Part shown: positions 25,269 to 36,881 of the stretch, one piece after another
Layout: every line of letters starts with the position of its first letter
Position numbering within the stretch: position 1 is the stretch's first letter
Origin: Bordetella genomosp. 4
GTDB lineage: Bacteria > Pseudomonadota > Gammaproteobacteria > Burkholderiales > Burkholderiaceae_B
Direction: 5' to 3'
Assembly: GCF_002261185.1 (NCBI RefSeq)
Contig: NZ_NEVQ01000001.1
Span: forward strand, 1 to 64,000
Length of the DNA stretch: 64,000 bases
Program-made: the position numbers and the translations under genes
Notes under the pieces: generated by a model
Told to the model about the DNA's origin: nothing
Databases searched by the model: none
Seen by the model: only the letters and a program-made list of their open reading frames with translations

Positions 25269-25490
25269 GAGCTAGCTCGCAAAAAGAAGGGCTGGGTACA
25301 CCTTGTCTACGATCTTGCAACATACGTTAGTAGGGTACGCTCATGTCCGGGAAGGCTGCAAGCGTCTCGGCATGACTCTGTGTGTCATAGACGTCGATTC
25401 ACAGACGGAAACGCGCCTAACGCTAGATTTTTCTCGATATCCAGCGTAGTGTTGTGCCTACTTCCCACGGTTACGTTTCGGGGTTTGGCC

Positions 25491-26534
25491 ATGCCGTCTT
25501 TCCCAAGGCTCCGCGGATTTATTCTGTTTGCCCTCGTGCCCTTGCTGGGCGGGTGCAACGCGGTACTGCTATCGCCGTCCGGCGATATTGCCCTGCAGCA
25601 ACGTAATCTGATCATCATCTCGACCGTACTGATGCTGCTGATCATCGTACCGGTCATCGCGCTGACATTTTTATTTGCGTGGCGCTATCGAGAAACCAAC
25701 AAGGCCGCACATTACGATCCCGAGTGGAATCATTCCACCGTGCTCGAGCTGCTCATCTGGGCTGCGCCGCTGCTCATTATCATTGCGCTGGGCGCAGTAA
25801 CCTGGGTCAGTACGCACCAGCTTGACCCTTATCGCCCGTTAGCCAGATTGTCCGAGGGCCGCACCATTCCGCCGGATACCAAACCCCTGGTGGTGGAGGT
25901 CGTCGCGCTGGACTGGAAATGGCTGTTTCTCTATCCAGAGCAAGGCATTGCCACGGTCAACGAAATGGCTGCGCCCGTTGACCGCCCTATCCAGTTCAAG
26001 ATCACCTCGTCATCGGTCATGAATTCGTTCTTTGTGCCGGCGTTAGCGGGGCAGATCTATGCCATGCCGGGCATGCAGACCACTCTGCATGCGGTGATCA
26101 ACCACCCCGGCACCTACGAAGGCCTGTCTGCGAACTACAGCGGTGCGGGATTCTCGGGCATGCGATTTGCGTTCCATGGCCTTGATCAAGCCGGATTCGA
26201 TAAATGGGTGGCGTACGCACGAGCTGCAGGCAGCACGCTCAGTCGCGAAACCTATTTGCAATTGGAGCAGCCCAGCGAGCGCAATCCCGTGACGCGCTAC
26301 GCAAGCGTTGCGCCGGGCCTGTTTGACGCCATCGTCAACCGCTGCGTAGAACCCAATCGCATGTGCATGAGAGACGTAATGGCCATTGACGCTCAAGGCG
26401 GCCTGGGCATCCCCGGTGTGTACAACGTGACGAGCCTGGATCCTGCCGTACGCGAACGCCTCGGCCTGACGCAAACGCCCCCGCGGCAATACGTGGGCTC
26501 CATGTGTACGTCGCCGGCGCAATTACTGCTCTGA
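25491..26534 (+). CDS. cyoA: Cytochrome o ubiquinol oxidase subunit II
   Basis: 347 aa. The lipobox is in LVPLLGGCNAVLLSP; two membrane helices follow (LIIISTVLMLLIIVPVIALTF and LELLIWAAPLLIIIALG). The periplasmic cupredoxin-like domain lacks the cysteine/histidine CuA ligands of cytochrome c oxidases, as expected for a quinol oxidase: MNSFFVPALAGQIYAMPGM, SANYSGAGFSGMRF. ATG 25491 has GGGG 7 nt upstream; the open frame extends left through the divergent promoter but without a signal. It is the first gene of cyoABCD-SURF1. Confidence 0.95.
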   Translation: MPSFPRLRGFILFALVPLLGGCNAVLLSPSGDIALQQRNLIIISTVLMLLIIVPVIALTFLFAWRYRETNKAAHYDPEWNHSTVLELLIWAAPLLIIIALGAVTWVSTHQLDPYRPLARLSEGRTIPPDTKPLVVEVVALDWKWLFLYPEQGIATVNEMAAPVDRPIQFKITSSSVMNSFFVPALAGQIYAMPGMQTTLHAVINHPGTYEGLSANYSGAGFSGMRFAFHGLDQAGFDKWVAYARAAGSTLSRETYLQLEQPSERNPVTRYASVAPGLFDAIVNRCVEPNRMCMRDVMAIDAQGGLGIPGVYNVTSLDPAVRERLGLTQTPPRQYVGSMCTSPAQLLL

Positions 26535-26599
26535 TGGGGCGAGCTGTCGGCCGTGTGCTGACAGTGTCGTGAATTGATGGTCTTTAGCCTGAGATCGAG

Positions 26600-28603
26600 A
26601 TGACAGATCAAACAGACCTTACCCGCCTGATCTTCGGTCGACTGACCTGGGAATCCATTCCGTATCACGAGCCTATCCTGGTCGTGACCTTTATCGTCGT
26701 CGCCCTCGGCGGCATCGCGGTGCTGGGCGGTATCACGTATTTCGGCAAATGGGGTTATCTCTGGCGCGAGTGGTTCACCAGCATCGATCACAAGAAAATC
26801 GGGATCATGTACATGATCCTGGGCATCATCATGCTGCTGCGCGGGTTTTCCGATGCCATCATGATGCGGGCGCAACAGGCCATCGCGTTCGGCGACTCCG
26901 CCGGGTATCTACCGCCTCATCACTATGATCAGATCTTCACCGCACACGGCGTGATCATGATTTTCTTTGTGGCCATGCCCTTGGTCACAGGCCTGATGAA
27001 CTATATCGTGCCCCTGCAGATCGGCGCGCGCGATGTCGCATTTCCGTTTCTGAACAACTTCAGTTTCTGGATGACCACGGGTGGCGTGATATTGGTCATG
27101 CTGTCGCTGTTTGTCGGTGAATTCGCCAAGACGGGATGGCTGGCGTATCCACCCTTGTCAGGAATCGCCCATAGTCCGGATGTGGGAGTGGATTACTACA
27201 TCTGGGCCTTACAGATAGCGGGGGTAGGCACACTGCTGTCCGGCGTGAACTTGCTGGTCACCATCGTCAAGATGCGTGCGCCGGGCATGACGATGATGCG
27301 CATGCCGATTTTCACGTGGACTGCGCTTTGCACCAATGTCCTGATCGTTGCGGCCTTTCCCGTCTTGACGGCCGTGTTGGCGCTGCTGACGATGGATCGC
27401 TACGTGGGCACCAATTTCTTCACGGCAGACTTCGGCGGCAACGCGATGATGTACGTGAACCTGGTCTGGATCTGGGGGCACCCGGAGGTCTACATCCTGA
27501 TCTTGCCCGCTTTTGGTATTTTTTCCGAGGTGGTGTCGACGTTCTGCCGCAAACGCTTGTTCGGTTATGCGTCCATGGTGTATGCCACAGTCGTGATTAC
27601 GGTGTTGTCTTATCTGGTCTGGCTGCACCATTTCTTCACTATGGGGTCAGGCGCCAGCGTCAACTCGTTTTTCGGGATCACGACGATGATCATCTCGATC
27701 CCGACCGGCGCCAAGATTTTCAATTGGTTGTTCACGATGTATCGTGGGCGCATTCGATTCGAAGTCCCCATGTTGTGGACGCTGGGCTTCATGGTCACTT
27801 TCGTCATCGGAGGCATGACGGGCGTACTGCTGGCGGTGCCGCCTGCGGATTTCGTGCTGCACAACAGTCTGTTCCTGATTGCGCACTTTCATAACGTCAT
27901 CATCGGCGGGGTGCTGTTCGGTCTGATGGCCGGTATCACCTACTGGTTCCCCAAGGCCTTTGGCTACAAACTGGATCCGTTCTGGGGCAAGTGTTCGTTC
28001 TGGTTCTGGCTGGTCGGTTTTTATATCGCTTTCATGCCGCTCTACGCATTGGGCTTGATGGGCGTCACACGTCGCGTGAACCACTTCGAAGATGCGTCGT
28101 TGCAGATATGGTTCCAGGTTGCGGCATTCGGGGCGTTCCTGATCGCTCTGGGGATCGCCAGTTTCTTGATTCAACTCGTCGTGAGCTATCGCCGCCGGGA
28201 CTCGTTGCGCGATTTCACGGGCGACCCCTGGGACGGCCGTACGCTGGAATGGTCCACCTCATCGCCGCCGCCAAGCTACAACTTTGCCTTTACGCCTCGT
28301 GTGCACGATATAGATGCCTGGGCGCAAATGAAGCAATATGGCTATCAGCGGCCGCAACAGGGCTTTATCCCCATCCATATGCCCAAAAACACCTGGGCCG
28401 GCATTGTGCTGGCGGGCATCAGCGTGGTGATGGGATTTGCCCTGATCTGGCACATGTGGCCGTTGGCGATCCTGTCGTTTGCGGCCCTGATCGTGGTGGC
28501 AATCATCCATACCTTCAACTACAAGCGCGACTACTACGTGCCGGCCGAAGACGTCGTGCAGACCGAAGCCGCGCGCACCCGGTTGCTGGAACAACATGTC
28601 TGA
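26600..28603 (+). CDS. cyoB: Cytochrome o ubiquinol oxidase subunit I
   Basis: 667 aa. It is the catalytic heme-copper subunit: low-spin heme ligands in [10 protein letters not shown] and [12 protein letters not shown], CuB ligands in [17 protein letters not shown] and VWLHHFF, and K-channel/cross-linked His-Tyr context in GHPEVY. About fifteen membrane helices. It reduces oxygen with electrons from ubiquinol and pumps protons across the inner membrane. It starts 65 nt after cyoA and overlaps cyoC by 8 nt, so translation is probably coupled. Confidence 0.97.
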   Translation: MTDQTDLTRLIFGRLTWESIPYHEPILVVTFIVVALGGIAVLGGITYFGKWGYLWREWFTSIDHKKIGIMYMILGIIMLLRGFSDAIMMRAQQAIAFGDSAGYLPPHHYDQIFTAHGVIMIFFVAMPLVTGLMNYIVPLQIGARDVAFPFLNNFSFWMTTGGVILVMLSLFVGEFAKTGWLAYPPLSGIAHSPDVGVDYYIWALQIAGVGTLLSGVNLLVTIVKMRAPGMTMMRMPIFTWTALCTNVLIVAAFPVLTAVLALLTMDRYVGTNFFTADFGGNAMMYVNLVWIWGHPEVYILILPAFGIFSEVVSTFCRKRLFGYASMVYATVVITVLSYLVWLHHFFTMGSGASVNSFFGITTMIISIPTGAKIFNWLFTMYRGRIRFEVPMLWTLGFMVTFVIGGMTGVLLAVPPADFVLHNSLFLIAHFHNVIIGGVLFGLMAGITYWFPKAFGYKLDPFWGKCSFWFWLVGFYIAFMPLYALGLMGVTRRVNHFEDASLQIWFQVAAFGAFLIALGIASFLIQLVVSYRRRDSLRDFTGDPWDGRTLEWSTSSPPPSYNFAFTPRVHDIDAWAQMKQYGYQRPQQGFIPIHMPKNTWAGIVLAGISVVMGFALIWHMWPLAILSFAALIVVAIIHTFNYKRDYYVPAEDVVQTEAARTRLLEQHV

Positions 28604-29237
28604 TACCCTGGCCCCTCCCCTGACTGGCGGCGCCACACCGCCGTCCGAGCCCGTGTTCTACGTCGCGGGCGAACATCACCCCAAGAACGGCACCTTGCTC
28701 GGATTCTGGGTGTATCTGATGAGCGACTGCCTCATCTTTGCGTGCCTGTTCGCCACCTATGGCGTATTAGGCCGCAACTATGCAGCAGGGCCATCCGGCG
28801 CCGATCTGTTCGACCTGCCGCTCGTTGCCGTCAATACTTCCCTGTTGCTGCTGTCGTCGATCACGTACGGCTTTGCAATGCTGGAAATGCGCAGCAAACG
28901 CGTCGGCATGGTCCAGCTGTGGCTCGCCATTACCGGGATCTTGGGCCTGGGCTTTTTATCACTGGAAATGTATGAGTTCGTACACCTGATCGAGCGAGGC
29001 GCCGGACCGCAACGCAGTGCGTTCCTGTCGTCTTTCTTTACCTTGGTCGGCACGCACGGCCTGCACGTGACGTTTGGCATTGTCTGGCTGGTCACACTGA
29101 TGGTGCAGGTAAACAAACACGGACTGATTCCGGAAAACCGCCGACGGCTGATGTGCTTGTCTATGTTCTGGCACTTTCTGGATCTGATCTGGGTCGGCGT
29201 GTTCACCTTTGTCTATCTGATGGGAGTACTGCCATGA
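28596..29237 (+). CDS. cyoC: Cytochrome o ubiquinol oxidase subunit III
   Basis: 213 aa, five membrane helices. Typical segments: [67 protein letters not shown] and [20 protein letters not shown] structural subunit of the bo3 oxidase. The stop overlaps the cyoD start as ATGA. Confidence 0.96.
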   Translation: MSDTLAPPLTGGATPPSEPVFYVAGEHHPKNGTLLGFWVYLMSDCLIFACLFATYGVLGRNYAAGPSGADLFDLPLVAVNTSLLLLSSITYGFAMLEMRSKRVGMVQLWLAITGILGLGFLSLEMYEFVHLIERGAGPQRSAFLSSFFTLVGTHGLHVTFGIVWLVTLMVQVNKHGLIPENRRRLMCLSMFWHFLDLIWVGVFTFVYLMGVLP

Positions 29238-29647
29238 CCCAGCATACCCAGAATCTGGCGGACCGCGGCGTGGGCCACCATCATGACCATGGGCACCACG
29301 ACGATCACGATGAGGTCGGCCATGGCACCTTCAAAAGCTATGTCACCGGCTTTATCCTGGCCGCCATTCTGACCGCCATTCCCTTTTGGCTGGTCATGGG
29401 CAAAGTCATGGAAAGCTCGCGCACCACCGCGCTAGTGCTGCTCGCCTTTGCCGTCGTGCAAATCGTGGTGCACATCGTCTACTTTCTGCATTTGGACACC
29501 AAAGCCGAAAGCGGCTGGAATATGTTGGCGTTCATCTTTACCCTGGTACTCGTTGTCATCACGCTTAGCGGATCGATCTGGATCATGTATCACCTGGATT
29601 CGAATATGATGCCCATGTCCGTTCACGACATGCGAAATATGCCTTGA
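29234..29647 (+). CDS. cyoD: Cytochrome o ubiquinol oxidase subunit IV, His-rich N-terminus
   Basis: 137 aa with three membrane helices (SYVTGFILAAILTAIPFWLVM, LVLLAFAVVQIVVHIVYFLHL, FIFTLVLVVITLSGSIWIMYHL). The N-terminal 30 residues carry a histidine/aspartate cluster (VGHHHDHGHHDDHDEVGHG), richer than in the E. coli protein, which could bind metal. It assists assembly of the CuB site in the known enzyme. ATG 29234 overlaps the cyoC stop. Confidence 0.94.
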   Translation: MTQHTQNLADRGVGHHHDHGHHDDHDEVGHGTFKSYVTGFILAAILTAIPFWLVMGKVMESSRTTALVLLAFAVVQIVVHIVYFLHLDTKAESGWNMLAFIFTLVLVVITLSGSIWIMYHLDSNMMPMSVHDMRNMP

Positions 29648-30432
29648 TGACTCCAGGAAAAGCAGAAACCCAATCCCCCGCTCCCCGTCCCCGCAGTACC
29701 GTCACCCTGATCGTATTCGGGGTGATTGCGCTCGCCATTTTTGCCGCGCTCTGCGCGCTGGGCACATGGCAGGTCCATCGTCTTGCCTGGAAAGAAGCCC
29801 TCATCGCCAGCATCGACGCGCGCGTGCACTTGCCTGCCGTGCCTGCACCATCTAAGGCCGAATGGCCCGCCTTGAACTATGACAATGCGGAGTACCGCCA
29901 CGTCACCGTGTCCGGTCGGTATGAGTTTGATCGGCAGACCCTGGTCCAGGCGGTCACCGACCTGGGCGGTGGCTACTGGGTCATGACCCCGTTGCGGCTG
30001 GCCGACGGCAGCACGATTTTGATCAACCGCGGCTTTGTTTTGCCCGAATGGCGCAAGAACCCGCCTGTGGAGACAGCCCCCGCGGAACCGGCCCAGGTCA
30101 CCGGCCTGTTGCGCATGGGAGAGTCCGGCGAGGCCTTTTTGCGGAATAATGACCCCGCTGCCGATCGCTGGTACACGCGTGACCTGCAGGCCATTGCAAC
30201 GACACGCCAGTTGACCGATGTCGCCCCGTATTTCATCGATGCGGATGCCGCCAGCAATGGCAATAATCGGGATCCTGCGCGTGGGCCCGTGGGCGGATTG
30301 ACGGTGCTCACGTTTGCCAACAGCCACCTGAGCTATGCCATTACGTGGTATGCCCTGGCCGCGATGCTGCTGGTGGGAGTCTGGATTGTGGTGCGCGAGG
30401 AAAAACGGCGGCGCAAAGGCGTACAGTCGTAA
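29647..30432 (+). CDS. SURF1-family oxidase assembly protein
   Basis: 261 aa. The family layout is an N-terminal helix with GTWQVHRLAWKEALI, a periplasmic domain (YRHVTVSGRYEFDRQTLVQ, GGYWVMTPLRLADGSTILINRGFV, NRDPARGPVGGLTVLTFANSHLSYAITWY) and a C-terminal helix ending in a basic tail. SURF1 proteins help insert heme A/O into heme-copper oxidases. Its start codon overlaps the cyoD stop by one base (TGATG), tying it to the quinol oxidase. cyoE, the heme O synthase, is not in the window. Confidence 0.9.
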   Translation: MTPGKAETQSPAPRPRSTVTLIVFGVIALAIFAALCALGTWQVHRLAWKEALIASIDARVHLPAVPAPSKAEWPALNYDNAEYRHVTVSGRYEFDRQTLVQAVTDLGGGYWVMTPLRLADGSTILINRGFVLPEWRKNPPVETAPAEPAQVTGLLRMGESGEAFLRNNDPAADRWYTRDLQAIATTRQLTDVAPYFIDADAASNGNNRDPARGPVGGLTVLTFANSHLSYAITWYALAAMLLVGVWIVVREEKRRRKGVQS

Positions 30433-30453
30433 GCGCTTGCGGGCGCGTGCTCA

Positions 30454-30496
30454 GAGGCGGACATGGTCCCCACACTGCTCTGCCGGCGTCCGCCTC
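30454..30496. terminator. Possible bidirectional terminator between SURF1 and MFS genes
   Basis: GAGGCGGAC (30454-30462) and GTCCGCCTC (30488-30496) are exact 9 bp inverted arms around a 25 nt loop in a convergent gap; the right arm overlaps the MFS stop codon. No T run follows, so confidence is low. Confidence 0.3.
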
Positions 30497-31679
30497 ACGG
30501 CAATGGCTTCAATGCCCACGTCACGGCCAGCCACAGCACTGACAGGCCTGCCGCCCCCAGGAACACGGCATTGGTGCCTACATGCGCGGCCAGCCAGCCG
30601 CCCAGCGCACCACCGCAGAACAGGCCAGCGGCCTGGGCAGTGTTGTAAAAGCCGAGCGCCAGGCCCTTGTACTGGGCAGGCGCCACGCGCGACACCAAGG
30701 ACGGCTGCAAGGCCTCCAGCACGTTGAATGCGACGAAAAAGGCCGTCATCACAAGCGCCAGGGTATAAAAACCCTGACTGGCCATGGGCAGCAGCGCGCA
30801 CACCACAATCAACCCGGCGACAGCAGCGCGTAGCGCGCCCCGGTGCGCCCGGCGGCGTTCAGCGATAAAGATCACGGGCACCATCAGGACAAACGACACC
30901 ACGATGATGGGAAGATAGACCTTCCATAGTGCCTGTGTATCCAGCCCCCCGGTATGCGCCAGCAAGGCAGGCACCACGACAAAGAGCGCGACTTGGGTAC
31001 AGTGCAGGACGAATACGCCAAAATTCAGGCGCAGCAAATCCGTATGGGCCAGGACAGCATGCGGGCCGGCATTGTTCATGCTGCGTGCGTCGGTCCGAGG
31101 AACGACCGGCACGACCCAGCGCGCAACAGCCAGGCTGGCCACGCCCAGACAGGCGATCGTCCAGAACAAGCCGGACAAGCCCCACCACCCCACCAGCAAG
31201 GGCGAGAGCACCAGCGACACGGCAAACGACAGCCCAATCGAGCCACCCACCATAGCCATGGCACGCGTACGTACCTCATCGCGCGTTGCGTCGGCCAGCC
31301 AGGCGGTAACCGCGGCAGAAATGGCGCCCGCACCCTGAATGGCGCGGCCTATGGTGATCCAGAACACGTCCTGCGCCTGGGCGCACACGACACTGCCAAT
31401 GATGAACAGCACCAGGCCGGCGATCACGACGGGACGCCGTCCCCAACGGTCGGACGCCAGGCCAAAGGGTATCTGCATGAAGGCCTGAGTCAGCCCATAC
31501 ATGCCCAGCGCCAGCCCTACTTTCATGGGATCGTCGCCCCCCGGCAAGCCACGCGCCGCGACGGCGAAGACTGGCAGCAACAGGAACAGGCCGAGCATCC
31601 GGCACGCGAACAAGCCGGCGAGCGCCACACTGGCTCGCCTTTCAGACGGGGTCAACTTCAGTTTCGGTTCGGCCGGCAT
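30495..31679 (-). CDS. MFS transporter (drug/efflux type)
   Basis: 394 aa, twelve membrane segments. The signature [12 protein letters not shown] between segments 2 and 3 and [21 protein letters not shown] in segment 4 (antiporter-like motif C region) suggest an exporter of the YajR/Bcr kind, without the C-terminal extension of YajR. It is divergent from uvrA with 71 bp between the starts, an arrangement common in Burkholderiales. Substrate unknown. Confidence 0.85.
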   Translation of the reverse strand: MPAEPKLKLTPSERRASVALAGLFACRMLGLFLLLPVFAVAARGLPGGDDPMKVGLALGMYGLTQAFMQIPFGLASDRWGRRPVVIAGLVLFIIGSVVCAQAQDVFWITIGRAIQGAGAISAAVTAWLADATRDEVRTRAMAMVGGSIGLSFAVSLVLSPLLVGWWGLSGLFWTIACLGVASLAVARWVVPVVPRTDARSMNNAGPHAVLAHTDLLRLNFGVFVLHCTQVALFVVVPALLAHTGGLDTQALWKVYLPIIVVSFVLMVPVIFIAERRRAHRGALRAAVAGLIVVCALLPMASQGFYTLALVMTAFFVAFNVLEALQPSLVSRVAPAQYKGLALGFYNTAQAAGLFCGGALGGWLAAHVGTNAVFLGAAGLSVLWLAVTWALKPLP

Positions 31680-31750
31680 GCAACAGGGATGGAAAAAGCC
31701 TCAGCGCGCTATAGTACCAAGTTGGCCTTTGAAACTGCTGAATCTGCCCG

Positions 31751-34603
31751 ATGAACGCGATACGCATCCGGGGTGCTCGCACCCACAATCTCAAAAACGT
31801 CTCGCTGGACTTGCCTCGCCACAAACTGGTGGTGGTAACGGGGCTGTCTGGCTCGGGCAAATCATCGCTGGCCTTTGACACCCTGTACGCCGAGGGGCAA
31901 CGCCGCTACGTAGAGAGCCTGTCGGCCTATGCCCGGCAGTTCCTGCAATTGATGGATAAACCCGATGTCGATCTGATCGAGGGCCTGTCCCCGGCGATTT
32001 CCATCGAACAAAAAGCCGCAGGCCATAACCCTCGCTCAACCGTCGGCACCATTACCGAGATTCACGATTACCTGCGCCTGCTGTATGCGCGGGTAGGCAC
32101 CCCCTACTGCCCGGATCACGGCCTGCCGCTGCAGGCGCAAAGCGTCAGCCAAGTGGTGGATGCCGTCCTGGCCTGGCCCGCAGAAACCCGCCTGGCCGTA
32201 CTGGCGCCCATTGCCCGGGCACGAAAGGGCAGCTTCGAGGACGAGTGCGCCAGTTTGCAAGCCCAAGGCTATGTGCGGCTGCGCGTGGACGGTCAAATGC
32301 AGGAAATCAGCGACATGGCGCCGCTGAAGAAAAATGAAAAACACGACATCGATGTGGTGATCGACCGGCTGCGCATCCGGCCCGAAAGCAAACAACGGCT
32401 GGCGGAAAGCTTCGAGACCGCCATGCAGCTGGCCGATGGCCGTACGGTGGCGCTGGATATGGACAGCGGCCGCGAACAGGTATTTTCCAGCCGCTATGCC
32501 TGTCCCGTATGCAGCCACAGCTTGCCCGAACTGGAGCCGCGCCTGTTCAGTTTCAACAATCCGATGGGCGCCTGCCCTTCGTGTGACGGCATCGGGCAAG
32601 TGGGGTTTTTTGATCCCAAGCGCGTGGTGGCATTTCCCGAGCTCAGCCTCGCAGCGGGTGCGGTGCGCGGCTGGGACCGCCGCAATGCCTTTACGCATTC
32701 GCTGTTGACCAGCCTGGCGGCGCATTATGAGTTCGACATCGAAACGCCTTTCGAAGAACTGCCGGAGGACGTGCGCCACAAGGTTCTGTACGGCTCCGGC
32801 GAAGAAGAAATCGCTTTTCTCTACCTGAATGAAAAAGGCCGCAGCACGGTCAAGCGGCACGCGTTCGAAGGCATCATCCCCAACCTGGAACGCCGTTGGC
32901 GCGAGACCGATTCGCCCACGGTGCGCGAGGAACTCGGTAAATATCGCAATATCAAGACCTGCCCCGATTGCGGCGGCTCGCGTTTGCGCGCCGAAGCGCG
33001 CCACGTGCTGATCGGCACCGACCCTCGAGGCGGCGAACGCCACGGCCAGGCGATATACGAAGTCGAGGCGATGCCTCTATCGGATTGCCTGGCCTGGTTC
33101 CGCGCGCTGACACTGACGGGCGCCAAGCAGGAAATCGCGCAACGCATTGTGCGCGAGATCGAGGCTAGGCTGAGCTTTCTGAACAACGTAGGGCTGAATT
33201 ATCTATCGTTGGACCGCAGCGCCGATACGATCTCTGGCGGCGAAGCGCAACGTATCCGCCTGGCCAGCCAGATCGGCTCAGGTCTGACAGGGGTGATGTA
33301 TGTGCTTGACGAGCCCTCTATCGGCCTACATCAGCGCGACAACGATCGTCTGATCGGCACGCTGCAGCATTTGCGCGACCTGGGCAATAGCGTCATCGTC
33401 GTCGAACACGACGAAGACATGATCCGTCTGGCCGACTGGGTCGTAGATATGGGCCCGGGCGCGGGCGAACATGGCGGCCAAGTGGTGGCGCAGGGTACGC
33501 CGGAAGCTGTCCAGGCAGACCCCGCATCGCTGACAGGGCAGTATCTGAGCGGCGCGCGCGCGATCGATATTCCGAAACGGCGTCCGGTCAACGATGAGCA
33601 GCCATGGCTGGTGCTCGAAGGCGCCAGCGGCAACAACCTCAAAACCGTCGATCTGCGTATTCCTGCTGGCCGCTTGGTTTGCGTGACGGGTGTGTCAGGG
33701 TCCGGTAAATCCACCTTGGTCAACGACACTCTGGCAGTAGCGGTGTCGCGCCAGTTGCATCACGCACAAAGCGAGCCGGCACCCTACGTGTCTCTCACCG
33801 GACTGGAGCATTTCGACAAGATCATCAGCGTCGATCAAAGCCCCATCGGCCGCACGCCTCGCAGCAATCCCGCCACGTATACAGGGCTCTTCACGCCGAT
33901 CCGTGAATTGTTTGCGGGCGTACCGGAAGCACGCACGCGTGGCTACGATCCCGGACGATTCAGTTTTAACGTCAAGGGCGGACGTTGCGAGGCTTGCCAG
34001 GGTGACGGCGTGGTCAAGGTCGAAATGCATTTTCTGCCGGACATGTACGTGCCCTGCGACGTGTGTCATGGCAAACGCTATAACCGCGAAACCCTGGAGA
34101 TCCGTTACCGGGGCCGCAACATCAGCGAGGTGCTGGATCTGACGGTCGCCCAGGCGCTGGAATACTTTGAATCCGTGCCCGCCATCGCTCGCAAACTCCA
34201 CACCCTGATGGACGTGGGTCTGTCATACATCCGCCTGGGACAAAGCGCGACAACGCTGTCGGGCGGCGAAGCGCAACGGGTCAAGCTTTCGCTGGAGCTG
34301 TCTCGCCGCAGCACCGGACGTACGCTTTATATCCTGGACGAACCCACCACAGGGCTGCATTTCCGCGATATCGAAATGCTGCTGCAGGTGTTGAATCAAT
34401 TGGTGGACAGCGGCAATACCGTGCTGATCATCGAGCACAATCTCGACGTCATCAAAACCGCCGATTGGCTGGTCGATATGGGCCCCGAGGGAGGCGATGG
34501 CGGCGGCATGGTCGTCGCCACCGGCACGCCGGAAGACGTTGCGGCCAATCCGCAGAGCCATACCGGACACTATCTCGGACGAGTCCTGCAGCGTAGCAAG
34601 TAA
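31751..34603 (+). CDS. uvrA: Excinuclease ABC subunit A
   Basis: 950 aa, full length. Two ABC modules: Walker [10 protein letters not shown] near residue 30 and GVSGSGKST near 645; signatures SGGEAQRI (about 495) and SGGEAQRV (about 838); Walker [11 protein letters not shown] and [10 protein letters not shown]. Zinc modules: CPVC..CPSC near 252-280 and CEAC..CDVC near 748-775. UvrA scans DNA for damage and loads UvrB in nucleotide excision repair. No LexA-like operator is seen in the short divergent promoter. Confidence 0.98.
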   Translation: MNAIRIRGARTHNLKNVSLDLPRHKLVVVTGLSGSGKSSLAFDTLYAEGQRRYVESLSAYARQFLQLMDKPDVDLIEGLSPAISIEQKAAGHNPRSTVGTITEIHDYLRLLYARVGTPYCPDHGLPLQAQSVSQVVDAVLAWPAETRLAVLAPIARARKGSFEDECASLQAQGYVRLRVDGQMQEISDMAPLKKNEKHDIDVVIDRLRIRPESKQRLAESFETAMQLADGRTVALDMDSGREQVFSSRYACPVCSHSLPELEPRLFSFNNPMGACPSCDGIGQVGFFDPKRVVAFPELSLAAGAVRGWDRRNAFTHSLLTSLAAHYEFDIETPFEELPEDVRHKVLYGSGEEEIAFLYLNEKGRSTVKRHAFEGIIPNLERRWRETDSPTVREELGKYRNIKTCPDCGGSRLRAEARHVLIGTDPRGGERHGQAIYEVEAMPLSDCLAWFRALTLTGAKQEIAQRIVREIEARLSFLNNVGLNYLSLDRSADTISGGEAQRIRLASQIGSGLTGVMYVLDEPSIGLHQRDNDRLIGTLQHLRDLGNSVIVVEHDEDMIRLADWVVDMGPGAGEHGGQVVAQGTPEAVQADPASLTGQYLSGARAIDIPKRRPVNDEQPWLVLEGASGNNLKTVDLRIPAGRLVCVTGVSGSGKSTLVNDTLAVAVSRQLHHAQSEPAPYVSLTGLEHFDKIISVDQSPIGRTPRSNPATYTGLFTPIRELFAGVPEARTRGYDPGRFSFNVKGGRCEACQGDGVVKVEMHFLPDMYVPCDVCHGKRYNRETLEIRYRGRNISEVLDLTVAQALEYFESVPAIARKLHTLMDVGLSYIRLGQSATTLSGGEAQRVKLSLELSRRSTGRTLYILDEPTTGLHFRDIEMLLQVLNQLVDSGNTVLIIEHNLDVIKTADWLVDMGPEGGDGGGMVVATGTPEDVAANPQSHTGHYLGRVLQRSK

Positions 34604-34657
34604 TTCCGGTACGAAGTTGCCCGTGTTCTATGTGAACATCGGCCGCGCTCTGGCCGA

Positions 34658-35782
34658 TCAACGCATGTCGAACAAGCGCCGGTGCTCGCGAATCGCATAG
34701 CGGTCCGTCATGCCGGCAATGTAGTCTGCAATGGCTCGCGCCTGCTGCGGTTCTTCTCGCCGGTGATCGGGTGGCAGCAGACGCGGGTCGGACAAAAAGG
34801 CCTCGAACAACTCTCGAACGATGCGGCGCGCTTTTGTCGTCATGCGCATCACGCGATAATGGCGATACAGGTTGTCGAATAGAAAGCGCTTGAGTTCGTC
34901 GGCGTCGCGGCGTACCTCGTCGGAAAACCCCGCCAAGGGCGGCGCGCAGCGCACCGCATCGCTATCGACGGGGGCCGTGTCGGCAATACGTGCCAATGAG
35001 GTCGCCGTCAAATCGACAATCAGCGTGTTGATCATGCGACGCACGGTCTCGGCAATGGCACGGCGCGAAGCCAACTGCGGATAACGTTCGAGCACCTCTC
35101 GATAATGGCGCGCAAAAATGGTCACGTCTTGCATTTGTTCGATCGTGATCAGGCCCGAGCGCAAACCATCGTCGATATCGTGATTGTTGTAAGCAATCTC
35201 GTCCGCCAGATTCGCTAGCTGCGCCTCCAGCGACGGCTGAGTACGATTCAGAAACCGCTCGCCCACATCGCCTAATTGACGAGCGTGCACCACGGAGCAA
35301 TGCTTCAAAATGCCTTCGCGCGTTTCGAAGCAGAGGTTCAGGCCGCTGAAGTCTGCGTAACGTTCCTCGAGCTCATCAACCACGCGCAGGCTCTGCAGAT
35401 TGTGTTCAAAGCCGCCCGCGTGCGGCGCCAGTTCACGCATGCAGGCATTCAGTTCATCCTGCCCGGCGTGACCGAATGGCGTATGGCCCAAGTCGTGCGC
35501 CAATGCAATGGCTTCGGTCAGATCTTCGGAGAGCCCCAAGCTGCGCGCCAGCGTGCGTGCGATCTGCGCGACTTCCAGGCTATGCGTGAGACGCGTCCGA
35601 AAAAGATCGCCCTCGTGATTCACAAAGACCTGGGTCTTGTATTCCAGACGACGAAAGGCCGTGCAATGAATGATGCGATCACGATCGCGTTGAAACTCGG
35701 TTCGGTTCTGCGGTGGCGGCTCGGCGTGCCGCCGCCCCCGTGTTGCTGAAGGGTCAGATGCGTAGCGGGCCAATTCGGTCAT
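34658..35782 (-). CDS. dgt: dGTPase-like HD-domain triphosphohydrolase
   Basis: 374 aa. The HD motif is spread over [34 protein letters not shown] (HD pair) and [18 protein letters not shown]. The N-terminal [30 protein letters not shown] is diagnostic of the dNTPase group. It removes triphosphate from deoxynucleotides, controlling dNTP pools. ATG 35782 has AGGGAGG 9 nt upstream; the ATG at 35791 abuts that site and is unlikely. It follows aroB by 22 nt: an aroK-aroB-dgt operon. Confidence 0.93.
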   Translation of the reverse strand: MTELARYASDPSATRGRRHAEPPPQNRTEFQRDRDRIIHCTAFRRLEYKTQVFVNHEGDLFRTRLTHSLEVAQIARTLARSLGLSEDLTEAIALAHDLGHTPFGHAGQDELNACMRELAPHAGGFEHNLQSLRVVDELEERYADFSGLNLCFETREGILKHCSVVHARQLGDVGERFLNRTQPSLEAQLANLADEIAYNNHDIDDGLRSGLITIEQMQDVTIFARHYREVLERYPQLASRRAIAETVRRMINTLIVDLTATSLARIADTAPVDSDAVRCAPPLAGFSDEVRRDADELKRFLFDNLYRHYRVMRMTTKARRIVRELFEAFLSDPRLLPPDHRREEPQQARAIADYIAGMTDRYAIREHRRLFDMR

Positions 35783-35804
35783 CGTGAGCATCCTCCCTGG
35801 TGAT

Positions 35805-36881
35805 TTACTGTACGGTCCGAGCCAGTACGCGGTGCACAGCCTCCAGCGGCGCCGTCCGCGTGATGGCTTGACCAATACTGGGCATCAACACAAAGCGTAT
35901 CTCGCCGCCTTCGGTCTTTTTGTCGACCTGCATCAATGCGAGCCATCGGTCGGCCCCGAGATCGGGCGCCACCACAGGGCAGCCAATGGCCTGCACCAGA
36001 TCTCGCACACGCGCCACATCCGCCTGCGGGAAACCGGCAACCTCGGCCGATAACTCGGCCGCCTGCACCATACCGCAGCCTACGGCTTCGCCGTGCAGCC
36101 ATTCACCGTATCCCAGGCCGGACTCGATGGCATGGCCAAACGTATGGCCCAGATTCAGAATGGCACGCAGACCGGATTCGCGTTCGTCCTTGCCAACAAC
36201 GAGCGCCTTCAGTTCACACGAGCGGCGAATCGCATAGGCCAACGCCGCCGGATCCAGAGCACGCAGGGCGGCTGCGTTGTCTTCGCACCAACGCCAAAAC
36301 TCCGCGTCCAGTATCAAGCCGTATTTGATGACCTCGGCCAAACCGGCCGATACCTCGCGCGCCGGCAATGTGGCCAACACGTCCGTGTCAATCTCGACTG
36401 CGATCGGCTGATAAAAAGCGCCGATCATGTTCTTGCCCAATGGATGATTGACCGCAGTCTTGCCCCCGACCGACGAATCGACTTGAGCCAGCAGGGTCGT
36501 AGGCACCTGAAGAAAGCGGATCCCACGCATGTACACCGCAGCGGCAAAGCCCGTCATGTCGCCAATCACCCCGCCGCCCAAGGCTACCAGCACGGCGCGA
36601 CGATCCAGACGATGCGTCAACAACGCGTCGAAAATCAGATTCAATGTCTGCCAGTCTTTGTGGGCCTCGCCGTCCGGCAGTTCGATGCGCAATACGCGGC
36701 GGCCGGTGCGGGCCAACGCTGCCTCGACACGTTCTCCATACAAAGCAGACACGGTGGGATTGGTCACCACAGCAATCGCTGTGGCATCAGCAGGAATGGA
36801 CTGATCCAGCACATCCAGCCGGCCCGGTCCGATGTGAATGGGATAGCGTCCGCCGGGGGTATCGACATCAACAACAGTCAT
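35805..36881 (-). CDS. aroB: 3-Dehydroquinate synthase
   Basis: 358 aa. NAD-binding and active-site segments: [71 protein letters not shown], and zinc ligands in [12 protein letters not shown] and [14 protein letters not shown]. It is the second step of the shikimate pathway, turning DAHP into 3-dehydroquinate. Its ATG overlaps the aroK stop as ATGA. Confidence 0.97.
   Translation of the reverse strand: MTVVDVDTPGGRYPIHIGPGRLDVLDQSIPADATAIAVVTNPTVSALYGERVEAALARTGRRVLRIELPDGEAHKDWQTLNLIFDALLTHRLDRRAVLVALGGGVIGDMTGFAAAVYMRGIRFLQVPTTLLAQVDSSVGGKTAVNHPLGKNMIGAFYQPIAVEIDTDVLATLPAREVSAGLAEVIKYGLILDAEFWRWCEDNAAALRALDPAALAYAIRRSCELKALVVGKDERESGLRAILNLGHTFGHAIESGLGYGEWLHGEAVGCGMVQAAELSAEVAGFPQADVARVRDLVQAIGCPVVAPDLGADRWLALMQVDKKTEGGEIRFVLMPSIGQAITRTAPLEAVHRVLARTVQ

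Noticed and set aside
24966-25490. 175-codon extension of cyoA
   Set aside because: It is antisense to the MHS transporter gene; the lipoprotein signal begins at ATG 25491.
31680-31750. LexA (SOS) operator for uvrA
   Set aside because: No CTGT-N8-ACAG type motif is present in the gap, and none was found upstream of ssb.
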